A DNA stretch of 33,857 nt from a virus. The notes beneath the pieces are model-generated. The model saw nothing but the letters and a program-made list of their open reading frames with translations. It ran no database searches and was not told where the DNA came from. The stretch lies in IMG/VR virus record IMGVR_UViG_3300004369_000068, positions 1-33,857 of that record; one strand, written 5' to 3'. A program made the translations under genes and the position numbers. The number at the start of each line of letters is the position of its first letter. Positions within the stretch are counted from its first letter, which is position 1. This document shows, in pieces, positions 15,830-22,335 of this stretch.

Positions 15830-16978
15830 ATGTCAATCAAGCTCGCAAACGCAGACATCTCCGCTTTATACCTCGGCTCGACTGCCGTCTCTGCGGCCTA
15901 CCTGGGGAGTACCAGCGTTTTTACCGCTGGCGGCGGTGGCGGCGGTAGTGCTGGCTCGCTATATGGCTGGGGCGTCAACAATATGTACCAGCTTGGCACC
16001 GGCAGCCTAGGGACAGTCTCGACTCCCACACAGATCGGATCGTCTCAGTGGTCCGACGTGTCCGGGTTCTGGGAGCACAGTTTAGGCATATCCAACGCCG
16101 GTCTCTACGCTTGGGGCACGGACAACGACGGCACGCTTGGTGGTGTCGGATTTAACGCCGCAACGCCGACGCAGATCGGCAGTGATAATTGGTCTAAGGT
16201 TGCTGCTGGGCAAACTCATTCGCTGGCCATCGACGCCGCAGGAAATCTTTTTGCGTGGGGGAGCAACGCATACGGTCAGCTTGGGGACGGCACGACGACT
16301 AATAGAGCCACACCAACGCAGATTGGCTCTGACACTTGGTCAGCCATCGCAGCGGGCACGCAGCATAGCTGCGGAATTAAAAGCAATGGCACGCTGTGGA
16401 ACTGGGGGCCGGGCACCAAGTTAGGCAGCGGCAACTCCGACAGCACAAGCCCTGTGCAGGTTGGCTCTGACACATGGTCAGAAATTAAAATCTCCAAGGG
16501 TGGGGCATTTACAGTCGGCATAACATCAGGCGGTGCTCTCTATTGCTGGGGCTATTTCGTTTACGGGCTCACAGGCGACACCAACACCTATCTTGCGGAG
16601 GCCTTTTCTCCTCAACTCGTAGACTCCGGGCCGTGGCTGACTGCATCAGCAGGAACTAATCACATTGTCGCGATAAAGACGAATGGGGATCTTTACGCAT
16701 GGGGGCTCGGCTCCTCTGGACAACTCGGAAATGGCGGCACCTCGGCTTCCTACGACATTAGCCAAATCGGATCTGCCCAATGGTCTGACGTGAGTTGTGG
16801 AGCGACTCACACAATAGCCATCGCCAGCGACTCGACACTTTACGGCTGGGGAAATAACAGCACCTCTCAGCTGGGCGACGGCACGACGACCAACAGGCTT
16901 TCACCGACGCAGATCGACTCGGGCACTTGGCTGAGTGTGGCGGCTGGTCAAAATTACTCGTTAGCGATCAAGCAGTGA
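15830..16978 (+). CDS. RCC1-repeat beta-propeller protein (probable receptor-binding)
   Basis: 382 aa. The N-terminus has two copies of a short fibre-attachment-like motif (YLGSTAVSAAYLGSTSV), then a Gly-rich hinge (GGGGGGSAG) and about seven RCC1-type blades, each about 47-50 residues: AGLYAWGTDNDGTLG...TPTQIGSDNWSKVAAGQTHSLAI, repeated as NLFAWGSNAYGQLGDGTTTNRATPTQIGSDTW and so on. The repeated W-G / Q-L-G / D-G-T core is characteristic. RCC1 propellers bind ligands, and here the hinge plus position suggest a distal adhesin. Function is inferred. Confidence 0.82.
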   Translation: MSIKLANADISALYLGSTAVSAAYLGSTSVFTAGGGGGGSAGSLYGWGVNNMYQLGTGSLGTVSTPTQIGSSQWSDVSGFWEHSLGISNAGLYAWGTDNDGTLGGVGFNAATPTQIGSDNWSKVAAGQTHSLAIDAAGNLFAWGSNAYGQLGDGTTTNRATPTQIGSDTWSAIAAGTQHSCGIKSNGTLWNWGPGTKLGSGNSDSTSPVQVGSDTWSEIKISKGGAFTVGITSGGALYCWGYFVYGLTGDTNTYLAEAFSPQLVDSGPWLTASAGTNHIVAIKTNGDLYAWGLGSSGQLGNGGTSASYDISQIGSAQWSDVSCGATHTIAIASDSTLYGWGNNSTSQLGDGTTTNRLSPTQIDSGTWLSVAAGQNYSLAIKQ

Positions 16979-17094
16979 TGAGGGCCTTGTGGATCATCGG
17001 TGCGACGATTGCCGCTTTCGTTGCGACGACAATGGTGCGGGACGAGGACCGCGACAAGCTCCCGCCGTGGGTGCTGAAGCTCCTCGGACGATGA
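16978..17094 (+). CDS. 38-aa single-pass membrane mini-protein
   Basis: MRALWIIGATIAAFVATTMV forms one hydrophobic segment, followed by a charged DEDRDK linker and LPPWVLKLLGR. Starts on the last base of the RCC1 stop (TGATG) and is coupled to the next ORF by ATGA. Too short for a family call. Possibly a holin-like or signal-anchor peptide; that is inference. Confidence 0.5.
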   Translation: MRALWIIGATIAAFVATTMVRDEDRDKLPPWVLKLLGR

Positions 17095-17174
17095 CACGAG
17101 AGCAGCTGCTGGCGAATGGCCGCTGCTGTCACCTTGGCTGCAAAGAGTGCCCGTATGGACAAAGTGGTTTTTGA
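17091..17174 (+). CDS. 27-aa Cys-rich mini-protein (CCxxGCxxCPYG)
   Basis: Reads TREQLLANGRCCHLGCKECPYGQ. The CCHLGCKECPYG core resembles the Cys cluster of DUF5522-type small proteins (GxCCGxGCxxCPY). ATGA overlap with the preceding mini-gene. It overlaps the start of the next ORF by 20 nt. The tight motif in so short an ORF supports it being real; the role is unknown. Confidence 0.5.
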   Translation: MTREQLLANGRCCHLGCKECPYGQSGF

Positions 17175-17496
17175 CGAGCAGTCAGCGGCCAGAATTGCGG
17201 CGGCTGTGAAATGGGTAGAGCAATTTTCACTAGACGAAACCACTGATGTTGCCTCATCCGCGGGGCCAGTCATTCGAGGGCAGTTTTCCGGGAAGTGGGA
17301 TATCGGCACTGATGTTGCAGTTGCGTTTATTGACAGCGACGGAAATTCAGGCAGTCAGACAGCTCACAACTATTTCGCAACAGTTGGGGCTCAAGATGAA
17401 ACAAATAACTGCTGCATTATCCAGGCTGGCAGCGAGTGGATTCTAGTCGCTGCTCAATGCGAGGAGATACCACCTCTTGAGAGTGAGGTGGATTGA
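17155..17496 (+). CDS. Unknown tail-region protein
   Basis: 113 aa from ATG 17155 (an in-frame upstream ATG at 17116 exists but lies inside the preceding mini-gene). KVVFDEQSAARIAAAVKWVEQ, then a small beta region (VIRGQFSGKWDIGTDVAVAFIDSDG) and AQDETNNCCIIQAGSEWILVAAQCEE. Not recognised. It probably belongs to the fibre cluster, since it is coupled by ATG/TGA to the next large ORF. Confidence 0.6.
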   Translation: MDKVVFDEQSAARIAAAVKWVEQFSLDETTDVASSAGPVIRGQFSGKWDIGTDVAVAFIDSDGNSGSQTAHNYFATVGAQDETNNCCIIQAGSEWILVAAQCEEIPPLESEVD

Positions 17497-18731
17497 TGTT
17501 TTTAGGTTGCTCGCCGTGCTGTGGTGGTGCGTGCCCGAATTACTACAACATTGTCGACGGTGCCGATCTGATCGAGTTGTGGGTCCAGCTGCTTTACCTT
17601 GATGGAAGCGGGACGACAACGCAAAAAAGCCTTTTTTCCGATCAAGGAATAATCGGCCCAAGTAAGGACGTTTTGCTTGATAGCGGCGTCAGCGACTTAG
17701 GCGGAAATGTTTTGCTTTTGCCGCAAAGCAAGTCAGCATCTAACGGCGTCATCACTCTTCGAGCATATAACCCAGACGGCACCGCATCTGCTGGAATCCT
17801 TTCAAACTATTTTGAGGTATCTGCGACCAGCTACGCCCTGTCAATTGGCGGCCACATACGCGAGGCTTCTTGCTGGCACGACTGGATAATCCGCGAGGAG
17901 CGTTGCTTGTTTCCTGATGTCGCGTGGACTTCAACGTACGACCTCGGAAACTTACCAGCAAAAACGGACCACGACACTGCGTTTAGCCAGGGCAATGGTC
18001 AGGAATACAAAACCAAAAAGGCTAATTGCCAGCGGCTCGTGATGTATAACTATTCTCGGTATGACTCACTCCCCGAATACCAAGACCAACAGTTGACACA
18101 TGGTGCCTATCAACCGCAAGACTGGTCCTTTATTTTTCCGATTGTAGACAGCTGGGAATACAATTCTTGGCTTTCGGGCCTTGACATGGGCGGGCCGCAA
18201 ACAAACTACCCGCAATACGGAGCACGGTACTTTACACACGCTAATGTTGGAAACGGCAGGAAAGCCAACACGCCAACGAATCCCGAGGATGGGGCTTACC
18301 GCTTGCAGCAGTGCGTTTGCGTGCGGCCTTGGGAATCACAAGGTTTTGCGGATGTTTACAACACGCATCAAACAAGGGAGCTTGTGAAAAGGTTATACAC
18401 TGGCATTCCTGCAACAGCACGGCCAGATAGAGCAGCCGAGTCATTTCAGATACAAGCGGCGTGGGCGTGGAGAAACGGGCAGCGCACATCACTAATGCAA
18501 ACGCAGCCATCTTTTGGCAGCAAAGAGTTGGCGTGGCAACTGCACTACAGCTCAGACGCGGCAATTGAAACGGCAGATTGGGGCAGTGCAATACCATACT
18601 TTTCTCCCACTAGGTCAACAAAAACAAACAGAAATTTCCTGTCTCTAAACAGTTTGCCAGACTTCCCGTTTTCAGGAAGTTCCTACGACGTCTGCCAATC
18701 AATGGGTGCCCCTTATGGCTGGCCTGAATAA
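17496..18731 (+). CDS. Unknown Cys-rich-headed protein of the fibre cluster
   Basis: 411 aa. N-terminus MFLGCSPCCGGACPNYYN (five Cys in 11 residues) then a long Trp/Tyr-rich, Asn/Gln-rich body: VWQLL-type strands, DQGIIGPSKDVLLDSGVSDLGG, WHDWIIREERCLFPD, DWSFIFPIVDSWEYNSWLSG. Less GC-rich than its neighbours. No recognised catalytic motif. The Cys knot could bind metal. Possible roles are a tail-tip enzyme or adhesin; I cannot assign one. Confidence 0.65.
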   Translation: MFLGCSPCCGGACPNYYNIVDGADLIELWVQLLYLDGSGTTTQKSLFSDQGIIGPSKDVLLDSGVSDLGGNVLLLPQSKSASNGVITLRAYNPDGTASAGILSNYFEVSATSYALSIGGHIREASCWHDWIIREERCLFPDVAWTSTYDLGNLPAKTDHDTAFSQGNGQEYKTKKANCQRLVMYNYSRYDSLPEYQDQQLTHGAYQPQDWSFIFPIVDSWEYNSWLSGLDMGGPQTNYPQYGARYFTHANVGNGRKANTPTNPEDGAYRLQQCVCVRPWESQGFADVYNTHQTRELVKRLYTGIPATARPDRAAESFQIQAAWAWRNGQRTSLMQTQPSFGSKELAWQLHYSSDAAIETADWGSAIPYFSPTRSTKTNRNFLSLNSLPDFPFSGSSYDVCQSMGAPYGWPE

Positions 18732-18954
18732 CACTGGGCCGACGCCACCCTTGGGTGACCGTCTAGCATCCGTGCTTTCCGCCGTCGGCATTACAAAGCA
18801 GCGAGTATCTCGCCTGCTTGGCAGGACGTGTAAATGTAAAGAACGGCAGCGACGACTCAACGAGCTGGGCCAGCAGGCGGCCGCGGCGGTGCGAAAGCTA
18901 ACCGGACAGGAGAGCCCAGCGGATGGCAAAAAACTGGACGATCAAGCGGATTGA
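18715..18954 (+). CDS. Small Cys protein (CKCKxRQ motif)
   Basis: 79 aa from ATG 18715 (a GTG at 18706 is an alternative start), overlapping the previous gene. PPLGDRLASVLSAVGITKQRVSRLLGRTCKCKERQRRLNELGQQAAAAVRKLTGQ. The segment TCKCKERQRRLNELG (Cys-x-Cys followed by a basic helix) is like a small family whose motif is CxCxxRxxxLN. Likely a small DNA- or metal-binding protein. It overlaps the next gene by 32 nt. Confidence 0.58.
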   Translation: MAGLNNTGPTPPLGDRLASVLSAVGITKQRVSRLLGRTCKCKERQRRLNELGQQAAAAVRKLTGQESPADGKKLDDQAD

Positions 18955-19939
18955 GCCTGGCGTGCATCGCGTTGAGTTCGGCGGTGCTCATTACCCGCAG
19001 CTGTGGGCCTTCCTTTCATCCGACTGGCACTGGGACAATCCTAAAGCCCGGCTCGATCTGATCGAGCGCGATCTGCGGCAAGCCAAGAAAGTCGGCGGGT
19101 GTGTTATCTCGGCGGGCGACTTTTTTTGTGCGATGCAAGGGAAGTACGACAAGCGAAGCAGCAAAGACGACCTGCGGCCCGAGCACGCTGGCGGCAGCTA
19201 CCTTGATCGGCTCGTTGACACCGCCGCGGAGTTCCTGACGCCCTATGCTGACGTCATGGGCCTGATGACTTTGGGCAACCATGAAACGTCGATCTATGGC
19301 AGACACGAGACGTGCCTAATCACTCGCCTAGTGGAGCGGCTGCGGCTCGCGGGCAGCGATTGCAAAGTGGGCGGCTACAACGGGTGGGTTCAGTTCATGG
19401 GCCGCAGCAAGAGCGGCGTAGCCTCAGCTCAATGGAAGCTCTACTACCATCATGGCAGCGGCGGCGATTCGCCCGTGACCCAAGGCTTGCTCGGGATGAA
19501 TCGGGTCAGCCAATACGTTGACGCAGACGGCATCCTGAGCGGGCACATTCACGCCAAGAACATCAGCAAGGTCTGCCGTGAGCGGCTCAGCCCCAACGGG
19601 CAGCGGCGAGTTGGCGAGATCTCGCTGATCCGCACATCGACGTACAAGGACGAGTACGCACCGCTGGCTGGCTTTCATATCGAAAAGGGGCGCGGCCCAC
19701 GTCCGGTGATGCAGCCCGGCTACTGGCTGTCGCTGAAACTTGACCGCACGAAGACATTCTTAGAAACGAGCTTCCATGATGTGCCCCCAGGAGTGACCGA
19801 TGAGCGAGACAGTGACAGTGACCGAGACGCCAAGCCAAGACCAGTACGCAGCCGACCTAGAAACAGCAAACAACGATCTACGAAGAGCGGTAGCCGAAAG
19901 ACACGCAAGGCAGGCAGTCGCACCGCCGCCGGTCGCTGA
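18923..19939 (+). CDS. Calcineurin-like metallophosphoesterase
   Basis: 338 aa. Motif order fits the family: SSDWHWDNP (D34, H36), SAGDFF (D66), GNHE (N119, H120), HHGSGG (176-181) and GHIHAKN (H208, H210). Probably a phosphodiesterase or nuclease acting on nucleic acid; phage members are often of uncertain substrate. From about residue 290 the tail is low-complexity, basic and Ser/Arg/Lys-rich (RDSDSDRDAKPRPVRSRPRNSKQRSTKSG), because it is overprinted by the next gene for 140 nt. Confidence 0.85.
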   Translation: MAKNWTIKRIEPGVHRVEFGGAHYPQLWAFLSSDWHWDNPKARLDLIERDLRQAKKVGGCVISAGDFFCAMQGKYDKRSSKDDLRPEHAGGSYLDRLVDTAAEFLTPYADVMGLMTLGNHETSIYGRHETCLITRLVERLRLAGSDCKVGGYNGWVQFMGRSKSGVASAQWKLYYHHGSGGDSPVTQGLLGMNRVSQYVDADGILSGHIHAKNISKVCRERLSPNGQRRVGEISLIRTSTYKDEYAPLAGFHIEKGRGPRPVMQPGYWLSLKLDRTKTFLETSFHDVPPGVTDERDSDSDRDAKPRPVRSRPRNSKQRSTKSGSRKTRKAGSRTAAGR

Positions 19940-20315
19940 AGCGGCCTGTGACGTCACAGCACAGGATTGCTGCCAGGGTGCCCGGCTGCCGACATTGACC
20001 AAAACTGACCAAGCAACCCGGCCCGGCTCTGGCGAGTTCCTGGCGGTGCTGGACGAGGTGGCACAGTTGCATCACCGTAAAACGCTCGACTACGGCACCG
20101 ACGAGGATGCCCTGAGCAATATCCGGCAGTCAGCCGACGTCATCGGCTCGCCTGCCTGGGCCGGTGCGATCCTCCGCATCAGCGACAAGATGCACCGGCT
20201 CAGGAGCTTTTTCCACCGCGGGGCGGTCGAGTTCGACGGCGTGGAGGATACGCTGCTGGACATCACCGCGTATGCGGCGATTGCTCTTGTGCTGTACCGG
20301 GAATCTCAAGGCTAG
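19800..20315 (+). CDS. MazG-like / DUF1599 nucleotide pyrophosphohydrolase
   Basis: 171 aa. The conserved helical core is in the second half: LDEVAQLHHRKTLDYGTDEDALSNIRQSADVIGS..AGAILRISDKMHRLRSF, then VEFDGVEDTLLDITAYAAIALVLYRE. The E/D residues in EDTLLDITAYA match the metal-binding acidic positions of all-alpha NTP pyrophosphohydrolases. Likely cleans or shifts nucleotide pools (e.g. to protect modified DNA). Start ATG 19800 has CAGGAG at 19789-19794. Its first about 46 codons overlap the previous gene, and its last 53 nt overlap the convergent integrase. Confidence 0.75.
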   Translation: MSETVTVTETPSQDQYAADLETANNDLRRAVAERHARQAVAPPPVAEAACDVTAQDCCQGARLPTLTKTDQATRPGSGEFLAVLDEVAQLHHRKTLDYGTDEDALSNIRQSADVIGSPAWAGAILRISDKMHRLRSFFHRGAVEFDGVEDTLLDITAYAAIALVLYRESQG

Positions 20316-21180
20316 GCAAAATCTCGATTGCGGCTGGGCCGGTTCCGGCAATCCGCTGATCCCGATAGTGCTGCTGGTAGAGCTCGCCGCCGTCGGAGTG
20401 GTCGAGCAGGTCAACAGGATTGCCGCCAGCCGCCGCGTAATAGCTCGCCGCTGATTTGCGGATGGAGTGGAAACCGCGAGGCTGCACGTCTGCCCGCTTG
20501 CAGATTTGTCCGAAAGCCAGCCACAAAGACTCCTTAGGGCGATCCCAAGGCCAGACCCGTCCTGATGCCTCCTGACGGCCTCTGAGTCGATCTGCGAGGG
20601 CAGGGCTGATCTGCCGCACTAAGTCTCTGGTTTTTAGTTTGCGGGTCTCAGATGGCAACAGGACACGCCTGCCGTCTAGATCGACGTTCTGCCACTCGAC
20701 GGCAAGAGTCTCGCCAATCCGGCACGCGGTCTCCCAGAGGAATCTGAGCAGCGTGCCGTGCCATTCGCCCGCGGGGATGCCAGCCACTCGCCCTCTGGTG
20801 ACATCAGCCTCAGAAATCATCCGCCCTAGCTCCTCCTTTGTGTAGGCAACCGGAAGCCGACCAGCTGCCCGGAATGGCGGCAAAACCACATCTTCAGTGA
20901 TAAGGCCTTTTCGGAACGCGAGGCCAGCCAGAGAGAGCAACTGAGCCCGATCCTTCCTGACGGTCGTCCTGCGGACGATCTTGCCACGGTGCGGCGTCTC
21001 AAGCCGCCAAGCGATGAACTGGCTCACTGCCAGGTCGTTTAGGTCGTCCAGAGTTGGCTCCCTGCCGAGGCAATCGGCAAAGCGGTCAATAGAGTGGCAA
21101 TACAGCGTCACAGACCGCGTAGAGAGCTGCTTCAGTGGCCCATATGTATCGAGCAGAAAACGCTTCAAAGTGGTTGGCAT
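20263..21180 (-). CDS. int: Tyrosine recombinase / integrase
   Basis: 305 aa, the only gene on the - strand. Catalyses site-specific integration and excision. The catalytic set is visible: R154 (ETACRIGETL), K181/K183 (TRKLKTRDL), H238 and R241 (GFHSIRKSAA), H261 (LLDHSD) and a C-terminal Tyr, most likely Y272 (YQQHYRDQRI). N-terminal SAM-like core-binding domain at residues 1-100. Start chosen at ATG 21180, which on the - strand follows GGAG about 9 nt upstream. Its 3' end overlaps the convergent MazG-like gene by 53 nt. Confidence 0.93.
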   Translation of the reverse strand: MPTTLKRFLLDTYGPLKQLSTRSVTLYCHSIDRFADCLGREPTLDDLNDLAVSQFIAWRLETPHRGKIVRRTTVRKDRAQLLSLAGLAFRKGLITEDVVLPPFRAAGRLPVAYTKEELGRMISEADVTRGRVAGIPAGEWHGTLLRFLWETACRIGETLAVEWQNVDLDGRRVLLPSETRKLKTRDLVRQISPALADRLRGRQEASGRVWPWDRPKESLWLAFGQICKRADVQPRGFHSIRKSAASYYAAAGGNPVDLLDHSDGGELYQQHYRDQRIAGTGPAAIEILPSLEIPGTAQEQSPHTR

Positions 21181-21263
21181 CGTTGGATTCTCCGAGTTGG
21201 TGGCATCCATGCCAGAAGGCACGGGCGGGCATCCTACCCACTCGGTGAACGACTGTCCACTAA

Positions 21264-21307
21264 TCCTCAATAGGGGAATCCCACCCCGTCCGTTAAAGGT
21301 TTGAGGA
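21264..21307. repeat. 7-bp inverted repeat near the integrase gene
   Basis: TCCTCAA (21264-21270) and TTGAGGA (21301-21307) are perfectly inverted, 30 bp apart, in the intergenic region upstream of int. Possibly a recombinase or regulator site. Short enough to be chance. Confidence 0.25.
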
Positions 21308-21361
21308 CTGAAGGAAGTTTACTCAATGAAGTCAGCCTGGTCACCTTCAATCCCCACGGCT

Positions 21362-21389
21362 TTGACTTCGCTTCCCCTATCGGTATCAT
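21362..21389 (+). promoter_or_regulatory. Candidate promoter for the HTH gene
   Basis: TTGACT at 21362-21367, 16-nt spacer, TATCAT at 21384-21389, overlapping an operator-like CTATCGGTATCATT. A start about 7 nt downstream would be near 21396, right at the first ATG (21397), so transcripts from here would be almost leaderless and the GGAGGG at 21391-21396 would not be in the message. Confidence 0.5.
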
Positions 21390-21405
21390 TGGAGGGATGA
21401 TTGCG

Positions 21406-21636
21406 ATGCCACCACTCACCGATGAAACCGGCCGCGTGCTGATTTCTTGCCGCGAAGCTGCCGAAATCTACGGCTGTGGGATGCGGTACATCCGCCGCCT
21501 GGTGACTGACGGCAGGCTGCACTGCGTCGAGGTGGGGCGTACCTACATGGTGGATGCTGCCGAGGTCGAAGAGCTGGCCAGCCGGAAGGCCGAGGGCCGC
21601 CAGCGAAAGCGATCCGAGGGATTCCGCCCAGGCTGA
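21406..21636 (+). CDS. Excisionase-like helix-turn-helix protein
   Basis: 76 aa from ATG 21406, with GGAGGG at 21391-21396 (9 nt spacing); ATG at 21397 is an alternative. VLISCREAAEIYGCGMRYIRRLVTDGRLHCVEVGRTYMVDAAEVEELASRKAEG fits the MerR/excisionase-type HTH_17 pattern (s..EAA...g...r.ir..v.dGrl....vGr...v....ve.l). Divergent from the integrase and under an operator, so it may be Xis, a Cro-like regulator or the repressor itself. No larger CI-like protein is present. Confidence 0.8.
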   Translation: MPPLTDETGRVLISCREAAEIYGCGMRYIRRLVTDGRLHCVEVGRTYMVDAAEVEELASRKAEGRQRKRSEGFRPG

Positions 21637-21700
21637 AACCCGCGTTTTCCCGCTGAAAACCGGCCTCCAGAAAAAAACCGAAAAAATTTCTCATCCTCGC

Positions 21701-21728
21701 TTGACAATGGTACCGATAGCGGTATCAT
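21701..21728 (+). promoter_or_regulatory. Strong candidate early promoter with internal operator
   Basis: TTGACA (21701-21706), 16-nt spacer, TATCAT (21723-21728). The spacer holds a near-perfect dyad GGTACCGATAGCGGTATC (21709-21726; arms GGTACCG and CGGTATC). The architecture is the same as at 21362-21389. It sits upstream of the mini-genes from 21781 and the early operon. Confidence 0.75.
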
Positions 21729-21780
21729 TAGGGCAGACGCGGGCAACTGAGACCCGCAAACGCAAACCGGAGACAAGACG

Positions 21781-21930
21781 ATGGACGCCAAAACAATCGA
21801 GCAAATCAAGACCTGGATCGAAATGGACGGCGGAGACGCAGAAAAGACCGCCCGCTGGATGGCCCGCAAGCTGAAGATCGCCGGAATCAAGGACTGCCGG
21901 GCAATCATCGCCGAGGCCCTGAGCAACTGA
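21781..21930 (+). CDS. Small helical protein
   Basis: 49 aa: DAKTIEQIKTWIEMDGGDAEKTARWMARKLKIAGIKDCRAIIAEALSN. Helical, weakly charged. ATG with GGAG at 21769-21772, 8 nt away, just downstream of the strong promoter, so probably the first early gene. No family match. May be a small regulator. Confidence 0.68.
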   Translation: MDAKTIEQIKTWIEMDGGDAEKTARWMARKLKIAGIKDCRAIIAEALSN

Positions 21931-21992
21931 ACCACCAACTGCCCGGCGGCACTGGGCCGCTGGGCAACAACACCAGCCAGGGAGGGCTACCG

Positions 21993-22073
21993 ATGACCGC
22001 TGAAACCTTTGAAATGATTCTGCAAGTTTTTGTTCTGGTCGCTCGCATCATCGCGGCCGGGCAATGGGGTTGA
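21993..22073 (+). CDS. 26-aa hydrophobic mini-protein
   Basis: TAETFEMILQVFVLVARIIAAGQWG, one hydrophobic helix, with a good GGGAGGG RBS about 8 nt upstream of ATG 21993. Could be a membrane-active leader or small toxin-like peptide. Evidence is the RBS and ORF only. Confidence 0.42.
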   Translation: MTAETFEMILQVFVLVARIIAAGQWG

Positions 22074-22077
22074 CGAC

Positions 22078-22185
22078 ATGGCCCGCAATCGGTACCAATT
22101 GGGCCGCCTTAACCGGCTTTTTTATTTCCCTAAATGGTACCGCTACCGGCCCCAGTCCAATCCCCTCGATTTCACCCCCCCTTGA
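22078..22185 (+). CDS. Possible 35-aa basic/aromatic peptide
   Basis: ARNRYQLGRLNRLFYFPKWYRYRP...; ATG 22078 lies 4 nt after the previous stop. It has no separate RBS, and its codons coincide with the operator sites at 22087-22104 and 22128-22149, so the open frame may be accidental. Listed as possible only. Confidence 0.2.
   Translation: MARNRYQLGRLNRLFYFPKWYRYRPQSNPLDFTPP
22087..22104 (+). promoter_or_regulatory. Operator-like site AATCGGTACCAATTGGGC
   Basis: Resembles CTATCGGTATCATTGGAGGG (21377-21396) and GATAGCGGTATCATTAGGG (21715-21733), sharing CGGTAYCA and a G-triplet at the same spacing. Probably a binding site of the same regulator. Confidence 0.5.
22101..22123 (+). terminator. 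Weak intrinsic terminator candidate
   Basis: A short stem GCCG-CCTTAAC-CGGC (with G-U pairs outside) precedes a TTTTTT run. The stem is short, so termination is uncertain. It would end the transcript of the mini-genes. Confidence 0.35.
22128..22149 (-). promoter_or_regulatory. Operator-like site in reverse orientation
   Basis: The - strand reads CCGGTAGCGGTACCATTTAG followed by GG, closely matching the + strand site at 21713-21733 (CCGATAGCGGTATCATTAGG then G). The dyad core is GGTACCGCTACC (22136-22147). A weak leftward promoter may overlap it. Confidence 0.5.
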
Positions 22186-22208
22186 TCGTTTTTTTTTTTC
22201 AATACGGT
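22182..22208 (+). promoter_or_regulatory. Candidate promoter module 1
   Basis: AATCCCCTCG (22159-22168), TTGATC (22182-22187), then a T-rich spacer of 15 nt and TACGGT (22203-22208), continuing TACGGTACGCC. The same set occurs again at 22290-22340. It may be a promoter or a paired operator; no gene with a good RBS starts directly after it. Confidence 0.4.
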
Positions 22209-22307
22209 ACGCCTGACCATGCCCCCAACAGGCGACCCCCGAATGGGAGAGAACCCCAGGAGTAATGAGGCCGCATCACCGACCCTTCTAATCCCCTCGC
22301 TTTTGAT

Positions 22308-22335
22308 TTGACGAGTTTGATTTTCCCAGTACGGT
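22308..22335 (+). promoter_or_regulatory. Candidate promoter module 2 for the early operon
   Basis: TTGACG (22308-22313), 16-nt spacer, TACGGT (22330-22335), inside TACGGTACGCC, with AATCCCCTCG upstream (22290-22299). It lies about 33 nt before the ATG at 22368, with an RBS in between, so it is suited to drive the early operon. Confidence 0.45.

Larger units (their letters stand above)
21181..21405. promoter_or_regulatory. Divergent intergenic region (integrase / HTH)
   Basis: 225 nt between the - strand integrase and the + strand HTH gene. It holds one strong-looking + strand promoter (21362-21389) and a 7-bp inverted repeat TCCTCAA (21264-21270) / TTGAGGA (21301-21307), 30 bp apart, near GGGGAATCCC. 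A clear - strand promoter for int is not visible. This region is where an attP or Int/Xis arm sites might lie, but I cannot identify one. Confidence 0.5.

Noticed and set aside
15240-15836. 198-codon antisense frame
   Set aside because: Lies opposite four coupled + strand genes with good starts; low-complexity translation.
21264-21307. Inverted repeat as attP core
   Set aside because: Arms are 30 bp apart, too far for a tyrosine integrase core; without host att sequence no duplication can be checked.
22218-22313. 31-codon ORF between the two promoter modules
   Set aside because: No RBS (CGCCTGACC upstream), and Pro/Ser-rich translation spans the second module.
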